From CAZOZP01 sp964584325 (lineage in GTDB: Bacteria; Bacteroidota; Ignavibacteria; Ignavibacteriales; Melioribacteraceae): 64,000 nt of DNA. The number at the start of each line of letters is the position of its first letter. Within the stretch, counting starts at the first letter, position 1. A program made the translations under genes and the position numbers. The stretch lies in assembly GCA_964584325.1 (NCBI GenBank), contig CAZOZP010000004.1:1-64000 (forward strand), in the 5' to 3' direction. The notes under the pieces were generated by a model. The model was not told the origin of the DNA. It saw only the letters and a program-made list of their open reading frames with translations, and made no database searches. This document shows, in pieces, positions 54,142-62,592 of the stretch.

Positions 54142-54858
54142 ATGTCAATATCAAATAGTGTCTTACTACCCGGAACCGAACAGCAGCTGAAGTTCCTGAT
54201 TAATCATATTGATCCTGCAGCAATCGGAAAGGTTTTAATTGCAGGTGCATCTTCTGAAACAATCGGCCTAAAACTCAAAAACTATGGAATCAGGGAAATC
54301 GATATTGTTGTCGAAGATTATGATTCATTGATGAATTCTAATCTTGTGATAGATGGAGTTTCAGGTCTGCAGGTCAAAATGATGGATCTTACTAATACAG
54401 ATTACCGTGGCCGGATATTCAGCTTGATTTATTCTCAAGGCGGTACGGGCAACATTCGCCGTAACAAAATTATGAAGGAGTTTAGTAAAATAATGCTTCC
54501 TGACGGAATTTTGTGTTTAGGAGAAATTACGCTGAAAAGAAAGGATATTCCGCAATTTGTAAAAGATATATTCGATACATCAGGAATACTTCCGCTTTTA
54601 CCTGAAGACCTTTCAGAGTTTTATTCTAAGCATTTTGAGGTAATCGAAGCAGTTGATCTTTCAGATACACTTAAGGATTATTATGCTTTAAGTAAAGACC
54701 GATTGAAGCTTTCATTAAAGGAAATGAATGATAATGAACGGCAGTATATGAAAACCGTTATCAAACAAATTAAACACGAAGCCGACTCTTATCTCAAACA
54801 CGGAGCCGACAAGTTTATAGGCTTCACTGCAGCATTATTAAGGAAAAAGGCCTCTTGA
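54142..54858 (+). CDS. Class I methyltransferase-like protein, uncertain
   Basis: A 238-residue protein with a Rossmann-like pattern: GKVLIAGASSETIGLKL, DIVVEDYDSL, VKMMDLTN, FSLIYSQGGTG and a late MLPDGILCLGEI. The order fits a class I SAM methyltransferase, but the SAM glycine motif reads AGASSE instead of GxGxG. The C-terminal 80 residues are helical. No substrate is suggested. Its stop overlaps the TTG start of the rRNA methyltransferase gene, so they are co-expressed. It may act with that enzyme or be a degenerate, non-catalytic relative. Confidence 0.6.
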   Translation: MSISNSVLLPGTEQQLKFLINHIDPAAIGKVLIAGASSETIGLKLKNYGIREIDIVVEDYDSLMNSNLVIDGVSGLQVKMMDLTNTDYRGRIFSLIYSQGGTGNIRRNKIMKEFSKIMLPDGILCLGEITLKRKDIPQFVKDIFDTSGILPLLPEDLSEFYSKHFEVIEAVDLSDTLKDYYALSKDRLKLSLKEMNDNERQYMKTVIKQIKHEADSYLKHGADKFIGFTAALLRKKAS

Positions 54859-56282
54859 AAAAAAAAGATATAATAGAACTTGAGATTACAGATTATGCCT
54901 TTGAGGGTAAAGGAATTGCAAAAATTCAAATAGGTGAAAGCGAATCAAAATTTGTGATTTTTGTTGATAAAACCTATCCCGGTGATGTTGTTAAAGCAGA
55001 AATCCAGAAAAAGAAAAAGTCTTACGCAGAAGCGGTAATTTCCGAATTCGTAAAAAAATCAGAAATGAGAACAGCTGCAAAATGCCGCTACTTCGGAGTT
55101 TGCGGGGGATGTAAACAGCAGGACCTTTCATACGAAGCTCAAACCGGGTATAAAAAGAAACAGACTGTTGAAAATCTTGAAAAGATCGGAGCCCAGGATA
55201 ACTTTGAGATTCAGGATATTGTTCCTTCAGAAGATATATTCTATTACCGCAACAAAATGGAGTATTCTTTCTGCGACAGGCGCTGGCTCACTTCCGATGA
55301 AATGCTCAAGGATATATCAGAAGAGGATAAAAACTTTGCTCTTGGTCTTCATATTCCAAAATACTACAGCAAGGTTCTGGATGTTGAAGAATGTTTTCTT
55401 CAATCCGAAATAAGTAACAGAATTCTGAATTTTACAAGAAGTTTTTTCAAAAACAGAAATGTTACAATTTATAATAATAATTCTGATTCGGGTTATTTAA
55501 GAAATCTGGTAATTCGCCAGTCTTATAACAGAAAAGACTTGATGGTAAATCTTGTTACATCTGAGTATGATGAAGCCTTAACAGAAGAATATACAAGCCG
55601 GATGATGATGGAAATACCTGAGATTACAACGGTTGTCAATAATATAAATACTAAAAAGGCACTCATAGCATTCGGAGAGTACGAGAAAGTTATAAGAGGC
55701 AACGGTTATATTTTTGATGAAATCGGCGAGAAAGTTTTCAGAATAAGTGCCAATTCATTCTTCCAGACAAATACTAAGCAGGCGGGAAAGCTTTATTCTG
55801 CAATTAATGAATTTGCAGAGCCTTCGGAAAATGATATTGTTTATGACTTATTTTCAGGTGCTGGTACAATTTCAATCTATATTTCAAATAAAGTTAAATA
55901 TGTTTACGGCTTCGAGTCAGTAACTCAAGCAGTAAGAGATGCGGGTGTGAATTCAGAATTAAATAAAAGCGATAACCTCAGATTTTTTGAAGCCGACTTA
56001 AACAAATCCTTCTTAGGTAAAATTCGTGAAAATAACATTCCCAAACCCGATATAATCATTACTGATCCTCCGCGCGCAGGAATGAATCCTAATACTATTT
56101 CCGATATACTGGAATTAAATCCCAGGAAAATTGTGTATGTAAGCTGTAATCCTGCAACTCAGGCAAGAGATATAAAATTGCTGACTGAATCAGGTAATTA
56201 CAATCTGATAAAAATCAGACCGGTTGATATGTTTCCGCATACATTTCATATCGAGAATGTTGCTCTGCTAATAAGAAAATAA
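54855..56282 (+). CDS. 23S rRNA (uracil-5-)-methyltransferase RlmD/RumA-type
   Basis: A 475-residue RNA m5U methyltransferase of the TrmA/RlmD group. An N-terminal TRAM domain (about 1-65) is followed by a 4Fe-4S Cys set (CRYFGVCGGC, plus a Cys near VEECFL). The SAM domain has DLFSGAGTISIYIS, and the catalytic region has TDPPRAGMNP and VSCNPATQARD with the nucleophile Cys. Group members modify U1939 or U747 of 23S rRNA or U54 of tRNA; the Fe-S set favours the rRNA branch. Start TTG 54855 has AGGAAAAAGG upstream and overlaps the previous stop. Confidence 0.92.
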   Translation: MKKKDIIELEITDYAFEGKGIAKIQIGESESKFVIFVDKTYPGDVVKAEIQKKKKSYAEAVISEFVKKSEMRTAAKCRYFGVCGGCKQQDLSYEAQTGYKKKQTVENLEKIGAQDNFEIQDIVPSEDIFYYRNKMEYSFCDRRWLTSDEMLKDISEEDKNFALGLHIPKYYSKVLDVEECFLQSEISNRILNFTRSFFKNRNVTIYNNNSDSGYLRNLVIRQSYNRKDLMVNLVTSEYDEALTEEYTSRMMMEIPEITTVVNNINTKKALIAFGEYEKVIRGNGYIFDEIGEKVFRISANSFFQTNTKQAGKLYSAINEFAEPSENDIVYDLFSGAGTISIYISNKVKYVYGFESVTQAVRDAGVNSELNKSDNLRFFEADLNKSFLGKIRENNIPKPDIIITDPPRAGMNPNTISDILELNPRKIVYVSCNPATQARDIKLLTESGNYNLIKIRPVDMFPHTFHIENVALLIRK

Positions 56283-56316
56283 AACGTTTCAATATAAGAC
56301 AATTTGTTCCGAATTA

Positions 56317-57279
56317 TTAAACTGAAACATTCTTCAACCAGGGAAGCCTATCAAGATCAACATTTCCTCCTGATAGAATTAAAGCAACATTTTTATTTTG
56401 GAACCTTCTTTGATTTTCCGATACAACAGCAAGAGTAACAGCAGATGAAGGTTCAATAATAATTTTCATTCTTTCCCAAATCAGTCTCATGCATTTAATG
56501 ATAGATTCTTCATTTACAGTCAGAATTCCGGCGCAAAATTCAGCAATAATCGGATAAGTTTTATCGCCTAGGGATGTGAGAAGACCATCGGCTATGGTGT
56601 TCGGATTAACTGAAGGATAGATTATTTTATCTCTCAGTGAACGATATGCATCATCGGCTCCTTTTGGCTCGGCGCCCAGAACTTGAATTCCTTCGCCGAA
56701 ATAATGAGCAGATAGGCAGGAACCGCTTAAAAGTCCGCCTCCGCCAACAGGAGAAATTATATAATCGGCATTCGGAACATCCTCAATTATTTCAGCAGCA
56801 CAGGAAGCCTGACCGGCAATAATATCATAATTATTGTATGGATGAATGAGCACAGCACCGGTCTGCTCCATAATTTCATTGCAAGTTCTTTCCCGTTCTG
56901 CTAAAGTAGGTTTGCAGAACACAATTTTCCCGCCGTAACTTTGAACAGCATTGATTTTTATTCGCGGGGCATTTTCAGGCATTATAATATAGGCCGGTAT
57001 TTTTCTCATTGATGAGGCCAAAGCAAGAGCGGCGGCATGATTGCCTGAAGAATGGGTTACAACTGACAAATCATTATCACGCGTCAAAGAAAGTACGGCA
57101 TTTGAAGCGCCTCTGAATTTAAATGCTCCCGCTTTCTGAAAATTTTCACATTTAAAGAATAAGTTACAATCGAAAAGTTCATTTAAAAGCTTGCTTGTAA
57201 AGATTGGAGTACGCTTAACTTGAAATGAAATTTTACTTCGGACTTCAAGCAGTTTTTCTTTGTTTATGGAATTATTCAT
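56317..57279 (-). CDS. Serine/threonine dehydratase or serine racemase
   Basis: A 320-residue fold-type II PLP enzyme without an ACT regulatory domain. The Schiff-base Lys is in GAFKFRGASNA, the PLP Asn/Ser site in VVTHSSGNHAAALALAS, and the Gly-rich phosphate loop in SPVGGGGLLSG. It could be a catabolic threonine dehydratase (tdcB type), a serine racemase, or a threo-3-hydroxyaspartate dehydratase; sequence alone does not decide. It is a lone leftward gene between rightward operons. Confidence 0.87.
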   Translation of the reverse strand: MNNSINKEKLLEVRSKISFQVKRTPIFTSKLLNELFDCNLFFKCENFQKAGAFKFRGASNAVLSLTRDNDLSVVTHSSGNHAAALALASSMRKIPAYIIMPENAPRIKINAVQSYGGKIVFCKPTLAERERTCNEIMEQTGAVLIHPYNNYDIIAGQASCAAEIIEDVPNADYIISPVGGGGLLSGSCLSAHYFGEGIQVLGAEPKGADDAYRSLRDKIIYPSVNPNTIADGLLTSLGDKTYPIIAEFCAGILTVNEESIIKCMRLIWERMKIIIEPSSAVTLAVVSENQRRFQNKNVALILSGGNVDLDRLPWLKNVSV

Positions 57280-57350
57280 ATCATTACTAAAATTTGTAAA
57301 AATGATTAACTATTTTTAGGAATAAAATTAAGAATTTATTCAAAGACAAT

Positions 57351-58649
57351 TTGAAAAATATTATAACTCCCGAAAATTTAACCTACAGGAAAATCTTTCT
57401 CTTCTGGATACCGCTTGCCGCTACATGGCTTATGATGGCTTACGAGGGACAGCTCTTGCCTGCGGTAATTGCCAGAATGCAACACCCGGAGATAAATTTG
57501 GCGGCTTTCGGGGTAACATTATCTTTGGCTATGATGGTTGAATCGCCGGTGATAATGCTGATGGGCACATCTGCCGCTCTTGTGAAAGACAGAGAGAGCT
57601 ATCTAAAAGTAAGAAATTTCACCTACATATTAAATACAGTCTTGACTCTTGTAATGCTTGTTATCTCAATTCCTCAGGTTTTCAGAATTGTGTCAGAAGA
57701 TATTATGGGACTCCCGGTTTCAATTTCCACTGCAGCTAACAAAGGAATGTTATTCATGCTTCCGTGGCCCGCGGCTATTGGATACAGAAGATTCTATCAG
57801 GGAATTATGATAAGTCTGAACAAAACGAAAAGAGTTGCAGCAGGAACAATTGCAAGAATGGTTTCATTAACAATGGCGGCTTTTGCTCTATTCTTTATAG
57901 GTGGTGTTGAAGGAAATACTTTAGGCGCGATATCACTTACTATTGGCGTTGTTACTGAAGCATTGTTTACCAAACTAATGGCTTTCGACTGTATCAGAAC
58001 ACTAAACGATTTACCTTCATCCGGACCGGTGATTCGTTACAAGGAGATATTGAAATTCTACTATCCGCTTGCCATGACCTCAGTAATTACTTTGAGCATC
58101 CACCCGTCGATAACATTTTTTATGGCCTGGAGTTACAGAGGAGTAGAGTCTCTGGCTGTTCTGCCGGTTATAAACGGACTTGTATTTTTCTTCCGGAGTA
58201 TCGGATTATCCTATCAGGAAGTGCCTATTGCCTTGCTTAAAGGAAATAAAGAAAACTACAAAATGCTTAGAAACTTTGCGGTAACACTTGCTGCTGTTTT
58301 GGTTGGAACTCTCTCTTTAATAGCTTATACACCGGCAGCAGAATTCTTTTTTAATAGTATTGCCGGATTAACACCGCAATTGGCAGATTTTGCAGCTTTG
58401 CCTTTAATGATACTTGCATTTATGCCCGCTATGTCGGTTTTGTATTCATATCAAAGAGGAATGCTGATTGCACTTTCAAAAACAAAGCCCATAACCAATG
58501 CAAGTATTATTGAAATAATTTCTGTATTTTCCATCTTGTTTTTCTGTACTAAAATATTGGTTCTGCCGGGTGCTGTTGCTGCAGCTGTTACTTATGTTTT
58601 TTCAAGAGGATTTTCAAATCTGTATCTTATGAATAAAATAAAGCTGTAA
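57351..58649 (+). CDS. MATE/MOP-like multispanning membrane protein
   Basis: A 432-residue protein with about 12 hydrophobic helices, arranged as two halves of six. It starts FWIPLAATWLMMAYEGQLLPAVIAR and has helix-loop patterns like the MOP superfamily (MATE exporters and relatives such as ANKH-like proteins). The length is near the MATE norm of 440-460. Substrate unknown: drug, lipid or pyrophosphate export are all possible. It begins at TTG 57351, with AAAGA upstream as a weak ribosome binding site. An SGNH hydrolase follows 25 bp after its stop. Confidence 0.65.
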   Translation: MKNIITPENLTYRKIFLFWIPLAATWLMMAYEGQLLPAVIARMQHPEINLAAFGVTLSLAMMVESPVIMLMGTSAALVKDRESYLKVRNFTYILNTVLTLVMLVISIPQVFRIVSEDIMGLPVSISTAANKGMLFMLPWPAAIGYRRFYQGIMISLNKTKRVAAGTIARMVSLTMAAFALFFIGGVEGNTLGAISLTIGVVTEALFTKLMAFDCIRTLNDLPSSGPVIRYKEILKFYYPLAMTSVITLSIHPSITFFMAWSYRGVESLAVLPVINGLVFFFRSIGLSYQEVPIALLKGNKENYKMLRNFAVTLAAVLVGTLSLIAYTPAAEFFFNSIAGLTPQLADFAALPLMILAFMPAMSVLYSYQRGMLIALSKTKPITNASIIEIISVFSILFFCTKILVLPGAVAAAVTYVFSRGFSNLYLMNKIKL

Positions 58650-58674
58650 TTTAACTTTCCGGTGCCGGAGGTTT

Positions 58675-59673
58675 TTGTTATTTTTATCACATCAATTCTT
58701 TGAGAATGCTTTGAGCTTTAAGATTTTCAATCAATACATAAAGATTATTTTATATAATGTTCTTGCAGTAATAGTTCTGTTTCTTTTAGCAGAAGTTGCA
58801 GTACGCATATTTTTTCCGGAAGTCTCAACATTGGGAACAGATTCAGTTCTGATTATGGATAGTGTTTATAATGATTCTCCGGGATTAAGACAAAATGCAT
58901 CCGGATACTCAAATCAGGGATTAAAAACATCAGACGAAAACGGTTACTTAAAATATAAAGGAAATGCAGCAGTTAATGAAAAATGGCTTCTTTTAGGCGA
59001 TTCTGTAACTATGGGAATCGGTGTAGATGATGAAGATACATTTGCTGCATTACTTCAAATTGCAAATCCGAATGTGAAAATTCTTAATCCTTCACTAATA
59101 GGCTACTCAGCAAAAGACTATTATAATGTTGTTTCAACATTGAAAAGTGATACCGCTATTACAAGAGTATTCATAATGTGGTGTCTTAATGATACTTATT
59201 CCGGAGAACTTGTTCAGGATTCACCCGAAGCAGGAAGAAGTTTTTTCAGCGGAATTTTAAAATTGCTGAGAAATTATTCAAAACTCTATATTTGGCTAAA
59301 GGGCTCTTTCACTGATAGACAAAAAGCATATTTTGAGTATGATAAAAGTTATTATACTGAAGATAACAAAAATTTTATTGAAGCTGCAGAGTACATTAGA
59401 AAAATAGATTCAGTTGTTGTTTCGGCAGGAAAGAAGTTAACCGTAATTATTCTTCCGTATGAATATCAGACTAGAAAAAAAATAGAAGATTACAGACCCC
59501 AGGAAACATTGAAAAAATTTATCTCCGGACTCAATATTCAAATATTTGATATCAGGTTTTCCGGACAGGCGGATGATTATAAAAAATATTATTTGTTCGG
59601 AGACGGGATACATTTCTCGAAAGAAGGACATAAAAAGATATTTAAGGAATTTGAAAATATTTTAAACCAATAA
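58675..59673 (+). CDS. Membrane-anchored SGNH/GDSL hydrolase
   Basis: A 332-residue hydrolase, probably an esterase or O-acyltransferase-type deacylase facing the periplasm. One N-terminal membrane helix covers about 25-47. The SGNH nucleophile block is LLLGDSVTMGIG at about 103-114, and the Asp/His pair is in GDGIHFSKEGHKK near residue 315. An Asn-containing block is in WCLNDTYSG. Start TTG 58675 follows GGAGG with short 3-nt spacing. Related proteins often act on surface polysaccharides, which would fit the envelope genes around it. The following gene starts 10 bp after its stop. Confidence 0.8.
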   Translation: MLFLSHQFFENALSFKIFNQYIKIILYNVLAVIVLFLLAEVAVRIFFPEVSTLGTDSVLIMDSVYNDSPGLRQNASGYSNQGLKTSDENGYLKYKGNAAVNEKWLLLGDSVTMGIGVDDEDTFAALLQIANPNVKILNPSLIGYSAKDYYNVVSTLKSDTAITRVFIMWCLNDTYSGELVQDSPEAGRSFFSGILKLLRNYSKLYIWLKGSFTDRQKAYFEYDKSYYTEDNKNFIEAAEYIRKIDSVVVSAGKKLTVIILPYEYQTRKKIEDYRPQETLKKFISGLNIQIFDIRFSGQADDYKKYYLFGDGIHFSKEGHKKIFKEFENILNQ

Positions 59674-59683
59674 TGGAATGAAA

Positions 59684-60367
59684 ATGAAAAAAACACTTTT
59701 GATAATAACAGTATTATGTGCATTTGCCGGTTTGATTAATGCACAGCAAGAAAATGAAGAGAATTTTATTCTTGACCACAAAATGATTCTCGGCTATTGG
59801 GATTCGCTGGATGAAAATGTTTATCTGCCATTACTCGACAGCGTAAAGCTGGGCTTATCGGAAGATTTCCTTACGTTAAGATTGGCTTACACAAAAACTA
59901 AGGAATATCAACCTTACGACACAATGGAGAAAGACTATCAATCCGGATGTGTTGCAAAAATAAAGCTTGGTGAGTTTGCAGAAGCCGCAAAAATTATTGA
60001 CAGTCTATTGGAAAAAAATTACGTTGATATGTATTCGCATTTCTTAAAATCTTATGCTTTATCAGAACTCAAAGATACCGCGAAAGCAATATTTCATATG
60101 GGAATCTATGAAGGACTGATTAAATCGATTTTGATTTCAGGCGATGGAATGACTCCTAAAACTGCAATGCTCGTAATAGATACATCTGAAGAATATACTC
60201 TTCTGAATGCGTATGACATGACATTTAAAGGCCAATCTCTTATTTCTGACGAAGAATTCAAATACGATAAACTTCAAGTTGTAAATCCATCCTCAGAAAA
60301 AGAAATGGATCTCTATTTTAATATTGATATTCTAATGCATCATCTTAGTAAAAGTTTTGAAAGGTGA
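59684..60367 (+). CDS. Exported hypothetical protein, DUF4919/TPR-like
   Basis: A 227-residue secreted protein (signal MKKTLLIITVLCAFAGLINA, mature from about QQ). It is mostly helical; residues 60-140 look like helix pairs of TPR type (AEAAKIIDSLLEK, YALSELKDTAKAIFHMG). The pattern resembles DUF4919 proteins of Bacteroidota, from memory only. I start at the second ATG, 59684, because GGA lies 6 nt upstream of it; ATG 59678 is also in frame. It overlaps the small lipoprotein gene's longer frame, and both are probably co-transcribed with the SGNH gene. Confidence 0.65.
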   Translation: MKKTLLIITVLCAFAGLINAQQENEENFILDHKMILGYWDSLDENVYLPLLDSVKLGLSEDFLTLRLAYTKTKEYQPYDTMEKDYQSGCVAKIKLGEFAEAAKIIDSLLEKNYVDMYSHFLKSYALSELKDTAKAIFHMGIYEGLIKSILISGDGMTPKTAMLVIDTSEEYTLLNAYDMTFKGQSLISDEEFKYDKLQVVNPSSEKEMDLYFNIDILMHHLSKSFER

Positions 60368-60371
60368 TAAT

Positions 60372-60653
60372 ATGAAATTAAAAAACGTTTTGATAGTCTC
60401 GGTTTTGCTCTTAATGCTTACATCCTGTTTCCCTCAGCGAAGTACGGATAGTGATGACCATAGAGCGGGTGTATTTACCGGAATCTGGCACGGCTGGATT
60501 GCCCCGGTTTCTCTGGTTGTCGGATTTTTCGATTCGGATATCACAATTTATGAGAAACATAATACCGGCTGGTGGTATGATTTGGGGTTCTATGCTGCAA
60601 TAATAAGCGGATTCGGAGGATTATCGGTTTTCAGAAGCAAAAATAAAGATTAA
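60372..60653 (+). CDS. Small lipoprotein
   Basis: A 93-residue protein with a clean lipoprotein signal (MKLKNVLIVSVLLLMLTSC, lipobox LTSC, Cys19). The mature part has HGWIAPVSLVVGFFDSDITIYE, a short membrane-like stretch and a Trp/Gly-rich region (NTGWWYDLGFYAAIISGFGG). ATG 60372 has AAGGTGAT upstream and follows the previous stop by 4 bp. Similar short lipoproteins with this GWxAP pattern are annotated as hypothetical in many genomes. Function unknown. Confidence 0.7.
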   Translation: MKLKNVLIVSVLLLMLTSCFPQRSTDSDDHRAGVFTGIWHGWIAPVSLVVGFFDSDITIYEKHNTGWWYDLGFYAAIISGFGGLSVFRSKNKD

Positions 60654-60698
60654 AAGAACATATCAACCTCAATACTTTATTTTAGTATAAGATAAAAC

Positions 60699-60706
60699 TA
60701 TATTTG
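60699..60706 (+). promoter_or_regulatory. TAnnTTTG element
   Basis: TATATTTG, 24 bp upstream of the GTG at 60731, in line with the other promoters of this type here. Confidence 0.45.
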
Positions 60707-60730
60707 TAATCACAAATTAACGGGATTAAT

Positions 60731-61306
60731 GTGGAAGTATCACGATTCAGTTTGTCTGAACTTGAAGATTATCTGATTCCTCAGGTATTGAAACCTATGC
60801 AGATATTAACAACAGCCATTGGTTTTGCACCTGTTATGTTTCTGCTGATAATAGTAATATTATTTCTCACTTCAGAACCGGGGAGCGGAGGATATGCAAG
60901 CCGGATTGTTCTTATTCTTTCGCTTGCAAATATTGTTGTCTGGCTTTCAATTGGGATGGTATCAAAATTTCTGTTCAACAAGATGATGAAAACATCATTT
61001 GATGACCTTCAGAGTTTTCCGCCTTTAAGAAAAAAACAATTGAATGAACAAAGCGTTCTTATTGAAAAGTTTCTTGGAAATACAAAAAATGCTTTGATAA
61101 TAAGATTAGCACTAATGGAAGGTTCTGCTTTGATAGGACTGATTGCCGTTCTTTTTGCAGTGCTTGAAGGGAGCATCATAAGTAATCCGGTTTACTGGAT
61201 TAACTTGTTTTCCTTTTTATCTTTTATTTTCACTCTTGTAAGGTTTTATCCATCAAAAGAGTATTTCATTAATACTTACAACGAATTATTAACAGACGGT
61301 TTTTAA
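60731..61306 (+). CDS. Membrane protein, unknown
   Basis: A 191-residue protein with four likely membrane helices as two hairpins: about 28-46 and 58-78, then 120-143 and 150-170. A long polar helix (about 80-115) lies between them, containing FDDLQSFPPLRKKQLNEQS. I do not recognise the family. It starts at GTG 60731, with GGGA upstream; the ATG two bases earlier is in another frame that closes quickly. trpB begins 18 bp after its stop, so they may share a transcript. Confidence 0.6.
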   Translation: MEVSRFSLSELEDYLIPQVLKPMQILTTAIGFAPVMFLLIIVILFLTSEPGSGGYASRIVLILSLANIVVWLSIGMVSKFLFNKMMKTSFDDLQSFPPLRKKQLNEQSVLIEKFLGNTKNALIIRLALMEGSALIGLIAVLFAVLEGSIISNPVYWINLFSFLSFIFTLVRFYPSKEYFINTYNELLTDGF

Positions 61307-61324
61307 TAAAAATATGGAAAAGAA

Positions 61325-62551
61325 ATGAACTCAAAAATTAAAGAATTCTCAGAACTGCCAAATTCAGAAGGATACTTTGGACAGTACGGCGGAAGTTTTA
61401 TTCCTCCTCAGCTTCAGACAATAATGGATGAAATAACAGCAGCATACTTAAAATACAGAGAAGATGAAACTTTCCAGAATGAATTATCTTATCTTTATAC
61501 TCATTACGTCGGAAGACCAAGTCCGCTTTTCTTTGCAGAAAATTTAACAAATAAGTTAAACGGCGCAAAAATCTATTTTAAACGAGAAGACTTAAACCAT
61601 ACAGGAGCTCATAAAATAAACCATACTCTTGGTGAAGTTATGTTGGCAAAAAGAATGGGGAAGAAAAAGGTTATTGCGGAAACCGGTGCGGGACAGCATG
61701 GGGTAGCTGTTGCAACGGCAGCAGCTCTGTTAAATCTTGAATGCGATATCTATATGGGTGAAGTTGATATTGTAAAGGAAAGACCTAATGTTTTGAGAAT
61801 GCTTGCGGTTGGAGCAAATGTAATTCCGGTTAAAAGCGGAGACCGCACACTAAAGGAAGCTGTTGATGAAGCCTTTGTTGCTTATCTTCAGGATCCAATT
61901 ACACAATTTTATGCGATAGGGTCAGTTGTAGGTCCGCATCCTTTTCCGATGATGATAAGAGATTTTCAGCAAATTGTAGGCTACGAGGCAAAAGAACAAT
62001 TTCTGGAAGCTGAAGGTAAACTGCCTGATAATCTTGTTGCGTGTGTTGGCGGCGGTTCAAATGCAATGGGATTGTTTACTGCATTCTTAAAGGATGAAAC
62101 AGTAAATATTTATGGTGTTGAGCCTTCCGGATTAAGTCTGAAAGACGGGGAACATGCAGCAACAATTACTCTTGGCTCGCCCGGTGTGCTTCACGGATTT
62201 AAGAGTTATCTGCTTCAGGATAAAGAAGGAAATCCTTCAAGAGTATATTCAGTGGCAAGCGGTCTGGATTATCCAGGTGTTGGTCCGCAGCACAGCTATC
62301 TTAAGGATATAAAAAGAGTTAACTATGTTACTGCAAATGATAAAGAAACAATAGATGCATTTTTTGAAATATCAAGGGTTGAAGGTATAATTCCGGCACT
62401 TGAATCAGCCCATGCTATTGCATTTGCAATTAAGCTGGCACCTCAGCTTCCGAAAGATCAGACTATTCTGGTTAATCTTTCCGGTCGCGGAGATAAAGAC
62501 ATCGAATTTGTAATTGGAAAATACGGAAAAGAATACGGTATTAATATATAA
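61325..62551 (+). CDS. trpB: Tryptophan synthase beta chain
   Basis: A 408-residue PLP enzyme joining indole and L-serine to tryptophan. The Schiff-base Lys is in HTGAHKINHTLGE, followed by AETGAGQHGVAVATAAAL, the PLP phosphate loop GGGSNAMGLF, and LSGRGDKD at the C-terminus. It is TrpB1-like in length and motifs. trpA is not next to it: the neighbours are a membrane protein and ispG. Either trpA lies elsewhere or this TrpB works alone with free indole. Confidence 0.93.
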   Translation: MNSKIKEFSELPNSEGYFGQYGGSFIPPQLQTIMDEITAAYLKYREDETFQNELSYLYTHYVGRPSPLFFAENLTNKLNGAKIYFKREDLNHTGAHKINHTLGEVMLAKRMGKKKVIAETGAGQHGVAVATAAALLNLECDIYMGEVDIVKERPNVLRMLAVGANVIPVKSGDRTLKEAVDEAFVAYLQDPITQFYAIGSVVGPHPFPMMIRDFQQIVGYEAKEQFLEAEGKLPDNLVACVGGGSNAMGLFTAFLKDETVNIYGVEPSGLSLKDGEHAATITLGSPGVLHGFKSYLLQDKEGNPSRVYSVASGLDYPGVGPQHSYLKDIKRVNYVTANDKETIDAFFEISRVEGIIPALESAHAIAFAIKLAPQLPKDQTILVNLSGRGDKDIEFVIGKYGKEYGINI

Positions 62552-62592
62552 ACTTGGGAAAGCCGTTTATTTAATATCAGATTGGAATTGAA

